Positions 8,210 to 13,255 of a DNA stretch of 13,255 nt are shown in pieces. The notes beneath the pieces are model-generated. The model saw nothing but the letters and a program-made list of their open reading frames with translations. It was not told the DNA's origin and made no database searches. Positions within the stretch are counted from its first letter, which is position 1; each line of letters opens with the position of its first letter. Where the stretch lies: positions 1 through 13,255 of the forward strand of contig CAZEFK010000198.1 of assembly GCA_964511405.1 (NCBI GenBank), given 5' to 3'. A program made the translations under genes and the position numbers. This DNA is from CAZEFK01 sp964511405 (lineage in GTDB: Bacteria; Pseudomonadota; Alphaproteobacteria; Elsterales; Elsteraceae).

Positions 8210-8299
8210 TCAGCCGGCGCGCACCTTGCCGAGGAACCGCTCGACCGCCTGGGCCAGGCTGCGACCATCAGCCAGCACGCGCCGCGGACTGGTTTCGGA
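8210..8299 (-). pseudogene. possible remnant: C-terminal tail of a methyl-accepting chemotaxis protein
   Basis: The minus strand reads RVLADGRSLAQAVERFLGKV followed by RAG and a stop (TGA at 8212-8210). Many alphaproteobacterial chemoreceptors end in a helix of the form VxxFLxxVRA(A/G)-stop, which this matches. Upstream the frame is closed by a stop at 8302-8300, and I found no chemoreceptor sequence in other frames up to 8466. If the match is real, only about 28 codons remain of a gene once some 500 or more codons long. The tail is short, so chance resemblance or a tiny unrelated gene cannot be excluded. Confidence 0.4.
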
Positions 8300-8302
8300 T
8301 CA

Positions 8303-8466
8303 CAACGATCTATAGTGCCCGAACGGTCGGCAAATCCAGCAGCGGCGCGCGGCCCCCCTGTCGGTGGCCGGCAATGCGGGTCCGGATCGGCCGTGTTATG
8401 GTTGGGGCGGCCACAGAGCGCCGCGTCGAGCCTTGCGCCCGCGCCCGGCTCGGAAAGCGGGGAGCC
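8303..8466 (+). other. leader region of the histidine kinase operon, no gene seen
   Basis: This is the kinase-proximal part of the 426-base gap between chvE and the first kinase gene. TATAGT at 8311-8316 is a plausible -10 element for rightward transcription, but no convincing -35 stands 16-18 bases upstream. The reading frame of the kinase is open back to 8374, with ATGs at 8374 and 8398. I see no repeat or conserved structure here. Confidence 0.25.
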
Positions 8467-11253
8467 ATGGACGAACCATCTGCGGGAGCGCCGGTGCCCC
8501 GAGCCGCCCTTGGGCAGGTGGTCGCCGGTGTCCTGTTCGGCACCGCCCTGCTTGCGGCCGGGCTGCTTGCGACCGGACTGGGCGCCCCTCCGGAGCTCCG
8601 CACCGGTCTGGATGCCGGGCTGGTGCTGGTCTCGGGCATGCTGGCGCTGCTGCTCGTCCGAACCGCCCGGGACCGCCGGCGCGCCGAAGCCCGGCTCACG
8701 CGGCTGAACCTGGACCTGGACCGGCGGACGGCGGCGCTCGAAGCAGCGAACAGAACCCTGGAACAGCAGATGAAGGCTGGCCGCCGCAGCCAGGCGCTGC
8801 TCGAAGCCATCATCGAGAACACGCCGGCCGTCATCTACGCCAAGGATCTCGACGGGCGCTACCTGATGGTCAATCGCCGCTATTCCGAGATCTTCCATAT
8901 CGACCGCGATGCGGTCCTCGACCGGACCGACCACGACATCTTCCCAAGGGCGGCGGCCGATGCGTTCCGCGCCATGGACCTGCGCGTCGCCCAGGCCAAT
9001 CAGCCGCTGACGGAAGAGGAGGTCGCCCCCCACGATGACGGCCCGCACACCTACGTCTCGGTGAAGTCGCCCCTGTGGGACGAGGCCGGGCAAGCCTACG
9101 CCGTGTTCGGCATCTCGACCGACATCACCGAGAGCAAGCGCGCGCAGGCGGCGCTGGCCGCCAGTGAAGAGCGCATGCGCCGGATCCTCGAGACCGCGCC
9201 CGACGCCGTCGTCACCATGGACAGCGCCGGCCTGATCACGGACTGGAACCCGCAGGCGGAGCGGATCTTCGGCCTGATGCGTGAGGCCGCCGTGGGCCGG
9301 TCGGTCGCCGAGACCATCATGCCCGACCGCTATCGCGACGCGCACCGGCGGGGGTTGGATCGCTACCTGACCACAGGCGAATCGAGCGTCCTCAACAAGC
9401 GCATCGAGATCGCCGCCCGGCACAGCGACGGGTACAACTTTCCCGTCGAACTCACGATCGCCCCCGTCCATACGGGCGACGGCGTCGCGTTCGCCGGCTT
9501 CATCCGCGACATCACCGACCGCAAGCAGGCAGAAGCCAGGCTCCAGACCCAGCTCAAGCGCCTGGCCCTGCTCGACGAGGTCACCCGGGCCATCGGCCAA
9601 CGCCAGGACACCCGGAGCATCTTCCAGGTCGTGGTCCGCAGCGTGGAAGAGCAGCTGCCGGCCGATTTCGCCTGCCTGTGCCTGTATGACGACCTGGACC
9701 GCGCGCTCACGGTCGCCGCGGTCGGGGCCAACAGCGCGGCGCTGGCGCTCGAGCTGGCGATGCCGGAGCGGGCGCGCATCGACATCGACCAGAACGGTCT
9801 GTCGCGCTGCGTGCGCGGGCAGCTCGTCCACGAGCCTGATCTGGCCACGCTGGATTTTCCGTTCCCGCAGCGGCTCGCGCGCGGCCGGCTGCGCTCGCTG
9901 GTGGCGGCCCCGTTGCAGGTGGAAAGCAAGGTTTTCGGCATGCTCATCGTGGCGCGCTTCGCGCCGCGCGGCTTCGTCAGCGGCGAGTGCGAATTCCTGC
10001 GGCAGTTGAGCGAGCACGCGGCGCTGGCGCTCCAGCAGGCCCAGCTCCACCTGGCGCTGCAGACGGCCTATGACGATCTGCGGCAGTCGCAGCAGGCGAT
10101 CATGCAGCAGGAACGGCTGCGGGCGCTGGGACAGATGGCCAGCGGCATCGCCCATGATATCAACAACGCCCTGTCGCCGGTCGCCCTCTACACCGAATCG
10201 ATGCTGGAGGCCGAAGCGAACCTGAGCGCCACGGCCAGGGGCAACCTCGAAGTCATCCGGCGCGCGGTCGAGGACGTGTCGCAGACCATCGCCCGCATGA
10301 AGGAGTTCTACCGCCAGCGCGAGCCCCAGCTCGGCCTGGCGCCGGTCCAGCTCAACGACCTGGTTCGCCAGGTTCTCGACCTGACCCGGGCGCGCTGGAG
10401 CGACATGGCGATGCAGCGCGGCGTCGTGATCAACGTCAGGACCGAGCTCGCCGAGGACCTGCCCCCGACGGGGGGCGTCGACAGCGAGATCCGCGAAGCC
10501 CTGATCAACCTCGTCTTCAACGCTGTCGATGCCCTGCCGGAGGGCGGCACCCTGACGCTGCGGACCAAGCTGGCCGCAGTCACCGCCGGCAGCCAGGCCC
10601 GAAGCGTCGAGGTCGAGGTCCAGGACGACGGCATCGGCATGGACGAGGAGACCCGCCGCCGCTGCCTGGAGCCCTTCTACACGACGAAGGGAGACCGCGG
10701 CACCGGGCTGGGCTTGGCGATGGTCTACGGCGTCGTCCAGCGCCATGGCGTCGAGCTGGACATCCGGTCGGCGCCGGGCGCCGGCACGACCGTGCGCCTG
10801 AGCTTCCCGGCGCCGGCAGAGACCGAGATGGCCGCGGCCGAGCCTGCCGACGAGGCGACGACGCTGTCGCGGTTGCGCCTGCTGGTGGTGGACGACGATC
10901 CGGTCCTCCTCAAGGCGCTGGGCGATGCGTTGAGCGCGGACGGACATCTCGTCACCACCGCCAATGACGGCCAATCCGCGGTCGACGCCTTCCGCAGGGC
11001 CAACGGCGGCGACAGGCGCTTCGCCGCCGTGATCACCGATCTCGGCATGCCCAAGGTCGACGGCCGCCGGGTGGCCGCCGAGGTCAAGGCCCTGTCGCCC
11101 CTGACCCCGGTCATCCTACTGACCGGCTGGGGTCAGGGCCTGCTCGCGGACGCCGACGTCCCGGCGCATGTCGACCTGCTCCTGAGCAAGCCCCCCAAAC
11201 TGCGGGAAATCCGGCGGGCCCTCGCCCATCATTGCCGGGAGGCCAAGCCTTGA
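8467..11253 (+). CDS. hybrid sensor histidine kinase: 2 TM, PAS-PAS-GAF-HisKA-HATPase-REC
   Basis: Membrane-anchored hybrid kinase of 928 residues. Two TM helices (about 16-38 and 48-64) are joined by a loop of about ten residues, so there is no periplasmic sensor domain. A coiled-coil linker follows, then PAS1 (about 111-222, AVIYAKDLDGRYLMVNRRYS), PAS2 (about 236-355, DWNPQAERIFG) and a GAF domain (about 365-530). HisKA carries His563 in GIAHDINN. The ATPase domain has N685 (NLVFNAVDAL), DDGIGM at 720 and GTGLGLAM near 745. The receiver (about 805-925) has DDD 809-811, phospho-acceptor Asp858 and Lys908. All catalytic residues are present. ATG 8467 is preceded by GGGGAG and places TM1 near the N-terminus; ATG 8374 or 8398 would add 31 or 23 residues. 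It probably forms an operon with the next kinase. The signal is unknown and likely cytoplasmic. Confidence 0.88.
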   Translation: MDEPSAGAPVPRAALGQVVAGVLFGTALLAAGLLATGLGAPPELRTGLDAGLVLVSGMLALLLVRTARDRRRAEARLTRLNLDLDRRTAALEAANRTLEQQMKAGRRSQALLEAIIENTPAVIYAKDLDGRYLMVNRRYSEIFHIDRDAVLDRTDHDIFPRAAADAFRAMDLRVAQANQPLTEEEVAPHDDGPHTYVSVKSPLWDEAGQAYAVFGISTDITESKRAQAALAASEERMRRILETAPDAVVTMDSAGLITDWNPQAERIFGLMREAAVGRSVAETIMPDRYRDAHRRGLDRYLTTGESSVLNKRIEIAARHSDGYNFPVELTIAPVHTGDGVAFAGFIRDITDRKQAEARLQTQLKRLALLDEVTRAIGQRQDTRSIFQVVVRSVEEQLPADFACLCLYDDLDRALTVAAVGANSAALALELAMPERARIDIDQNGLSRCVRGQLVHEPDLATLDFPFPQRLARGRLRSLVAAPLQVESKVFGMLIVARFAPRGFVSGECEFLRQLSEHAALALQQAQLHLALQTAYDDLRQSQQAIMQQERLRALGQMASGIAHDINNALSPVALYTESMLEAEANLSATARGNLEVIRRAVEDVSQTIARMKEFYRQREPQLGLAPVQLNDLVRQVLDLTRARWSDMAMQRGVVINVRTELAEDLPPTGGVDSEIREALINLVFNAVDALPEGGTLTLRTKLAAVTAGSQARSVEVEVQDDGIGMDEETRRRCLEPFYTTKGDRGTGLGLAMVYGVVQRHGVELDIRSAPGAGTTVRLSFPAPAETEMAAAEPADEATTLSRLRLLVVDDDPVLLKALGDALSADGHLVTTANDGQSAVDAFRRANGGDRRFAAVITDLGMPKVDGRRVAAEVKALSPLTPVILLTGWGQGLLADADVPAHVDLLLSKPPKLREIRRALAHHCREAKP

Positions 11254-11255
11254 CC

Positions 11256-12869
11256 ATGCCCCAGCCCGACGCCGGTCCGCGTCGGCCGTGCCTGCTGATC
11301 GTGGACGACCAGGCGGCGAACCTGACGGCGCTGCGGGCCACGCTCAGCCCCCAGGGCTACGACAGCGAGGGCTTCACCGATCCGCTTGCCGCCCTCGCGG
11401 CGCTCAAGGCCGGTGCCCGGTTCGACCTGCTGCTCGCCGACCTGATGATGCCGGGCATGGGCGGCGTCGAGCTGCTGCGCCAGGCCCAGGCCTGCGATCC
11501 GGACCTGGTCGGCGTCATCATGACCGGGGAAGGCACCATCGCGTCGGCCGTGGAGGCGATGAAGACGGGCGCCTTGGACTACATCCTGAAGCCGCTCAAG
11601 CTCGCCGTCCTGCTGCCGGTGCTGTCGCGGGCGCTGACCATGCGCGGTCTGCGTATCGAGAACGCCCGGCTGGAGCGCAGCGTGCGCCAGCGCACCGCGG
11701 AGCTGGAGACGGCGCTACAGGAGGTCGAGCGCCAGACCGCCGAGCGGCTCAAGGCCGAGCAGGCCATGATGCAGGCGCAGAAGATGGAGGCGCTGGGCCA
11801 ACTGACCGGCGGTGTCGCCCACGATTTCAACAACCTGCTGATGGCCATCGACGGCGCCTTGCACCTTCTCGACAAGCGCCTGGAACCCGGCCATCTCGGC
11901 CGCAAATACCTGCAGGGCGCCCGCGAAGCGACCGAGCGGGGCGCGCGCGTGACGAGCCAGCTCCTGGCCTTCTCGCGCACGCAGCGGATCGAGCTGCAGC
12001 CGATCGAGGTCTGCGCGGCGTTGCGCGCAGCGGCACCGATCATCACCCACGCCCTGGGTCCGACGATCTCGCTCAAGCTGGACGTCACGCCGGGCGAGGC
12101 CTGGACCCGGACCCATCGGGACCAGTTCGAACTGGCGCTGGTGAACCTTGCGGTCAATGCGCGCGACGCCATGCCGGACGGCGGGCAGGTCGAGCTTGGG
12201 GTCAGCCGGTCCGACTCCGCCGTGTTGGTCTGGCTGCGCGACCACGGCATCGGCATGCCGCCTGATACGGCCAGCCGCGCCGTGGAGCCGTTCTTCACCA
12301 CCAAGGAGCGCGGCAGGGGGACGGGACTCGGCCTGACCCAGGTCTACGGCTTCGCCCACCAGTGCAAGGGCGACATCGCGATCGACAGCGCGCCTGATGC
12401 CGGCACGACCGTGCGGATCAGCCTGCCGCGGATCGCGGCGCCAGCAGCGCCGCTCGTCGCAGCGGTGGCCGACGCCGCGGCCCCGGAGGCTGGCGGCGGC
12501 GAGCCGGGCCGGATCAAGGTCCTCGTCATCGACGACGACGACGCCGTCCGCCAAGTGCTGGCCGACGGCCTGCGGGTCGAAGGCTTCGACGTGCTGGAAG
12601 CCGCCGACGGCGCGTCCGGGCTCGCCGTGCTGACGCGCCAGGTGCCCGACGCGCTGGTTGTCGACTTCGCCATGCCCGGGATGAACGGTGCCGAGGTCGC
12701 CGGCCGCGCCCGGACCCTGCTGCCGCGGCTGCCGGTCGTGTTCTGCAGCGGATATTCCGACACCGCCGAGATCAGCAAGGTCGAAGACGCCATTCTGCTG
12801 CGCAAGCCGATGCGCATCGGCGCCCTCCGGCGCGCCGTCCTCGACCTGGTCGGCGCGCGCAACGCCTGA
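11256..12869 (+). CDS. soluble hybrid histidine kinase: REC-HisKA-HATPase-REC
   Basis: Cytoplasmic protein of 537 residues with a receiver at each end of a kinase core. REC1 (about 12-125) has DD17-18, phospho-acceptor Asp62 (ADLMMPGM) and Lys112. A coiled coil leads into HisKA with His189 (GGVAHDFNNLL). The ATPase domain has N301 (NLAVNARDAM), DHGIGM at 329 and EPFFTTKERGRGTGLGL. REC2 (about 420-533) has DDDD 426-429, Asp470 (VDFAMPGM) and Lys517. There is no TM segment and no DNA-binding domain. Its ATG is two bases after the upstream kinase stop. A TTG at 11250 overlaps that stop as TTGA and lies at a better distance (7 bases) from CCGGGAGG, so the true start may be two codons earlier. The first kinase or its receiver may phosphorylate REC1, making a relay; this is inference from order and domain content. 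Confidence 0.87.
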   Translation: MPQPDAGPRRPCLLIVDDQAANLTALRATLSPQGYDSEGFTDPLAALAALKAGARFDLLLADLMMPGMGGVELLRQAQACDPDLVGVIMTGEGTIASAVEAMKTGALDYILKPLKLAVLLPVLSRALTMRGLRIENARLERSVRQRTAELETALQEVERQTAERLKAEQAMMQAQKMEALGQLTGGVAHDFNNLLMAIDGALHLLDKRLEPGHLGRKYLQGAREATERGARVTSQLLAFSRTQRIELQPIEVCAALRAAAPIITHALGPTISLKLDVTPGEAWTRTHRDQFELALVNLAVNARDAMPDGGQVELGVSRSDSAVLVWLRDHGIGMPPDTASRAVEPFFTTKERGRGTGLGLTQVYGFAHQCKGDIAIDSAPDAGTTVRISLPRIAAPAAPLVAAVADAAAPEAGGGEPGRIKVLVIDDDDAVRQVLADGLRVEGFDVLEAADGASGLAVLTRQVPDALVVDFAMPGMNGAEVAGRARTLLPRLPVVFCSGYSDTAEISKVEDAILLRKPMRIGALRRAVLDLVGARNA

Positions 12870-12878
12870 GACCGCCGA

Positions 12879-13255
<377 letters not shown>

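Noticed and set aside
8467..8670. A VirA-like arrangement in which ChvE would signal to the adjacent membrane kinase
   Set aside because: The kinase has only about ten residues between its two membrane helices, so there is no periplasmic domain for ChvE to touch. Adjacency alone is not enough.
6976..10974. A 1,332-codon open frame on the minus strand running from chvE through the antisense of the first kinase
   Set aside because: Only the part to 8040 is chvE. The rest is a compositional shadow of a GC-rich kinase gene, rich in Arg, Gln, Asp and Val, with no recognisable domain, and the kinase on the other strand is unmistakable.
12870..12878. A terminator between the second kinase and livF
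   Set aside because: Only nine bases separate the two convergent stops and they contain no hairpin; any termination must occur inside the opposing gene.

Overview
The window is about 13 kb of GC-rich DNA from an alphaproteobacterium. It is probably a soil or plant-associated member of the Rhodospirillales (Azospirillum-like). The basis is that the sugar proteins, as I remember the families, most resemble the non-phosphorylative L-arabinose enzymes of Azospirillum brasilense and the ChvE-GguA-GguB importer of Agrobacterium. The genus is inference; no search was run.

Layout. (1) Bases 1-2075, minus strand: the start of a 2-keto-3-deoxy-L-arabonate dehydratase gene (araD type, cut by the left edge), preceded by a complete L-arabonate dehydratase gene (IlvD/Edd family). 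(2) Bases 2162-3124, plus strand: a LysR regulator resembling GbpR, divergent from the dehydratase. (3) Bases 3125-3231: a short intergenic stretch made almost entirely of inverted repeats. (4) Bases 3232-8040, minus strand: a four-gene operon running chvE (periplasmic sugar-binding protein), gguA (ATPase), gguB (permease) and an L-arabinose/D-galactose 1-dehydrogenase. (5) Bases 8041-8466: a 426-base control region with a 16+16 bp perfect palindrome and what looks like the C-terminal tail of a lost chemoreceptor gene. (6) Bases 8467-12869, plus strand: two abutting hybrid histidine kinase genes with no DNA-binding output domain. (7) Bases 12879-13255, minus strand: the C-terminal half of a LivF-type branched-chain amino acid transporter ATPase, cut by the right edge.

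How it works together. Regions 1-4 form one catabolic system. ChvE-GguAB imports arabinose, galactose or related sugars; the dehydrogenase oxidises the sugar to the lactone; the dehydratases convert the aldonate to its 2-keto-3-deoxy acid and then, for arabinose, to 2-ketoglutarate semialdehyde. The lactonase and the semialdehyde dehydrogenase are not in the window. The same motif, TATCAAAnnCGATATGG, lies in front of both the araC-type dehydratase and chvE, each time 31-32 bp upstream of a -35-like hexamer. This suggests that the LysR protein controls both transcription units.

The two histidine kinases have no visible link to sugar use beyond adjacency. I saw no mobile element, CRISPR array, tRNA or rRNA. 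The best candidates for something not yet described are the shared operator geometry, the nested palindrome beside the chemoreceptor remnant, the three-hairpin element at 3131-3234, and the output-less kinase pair.
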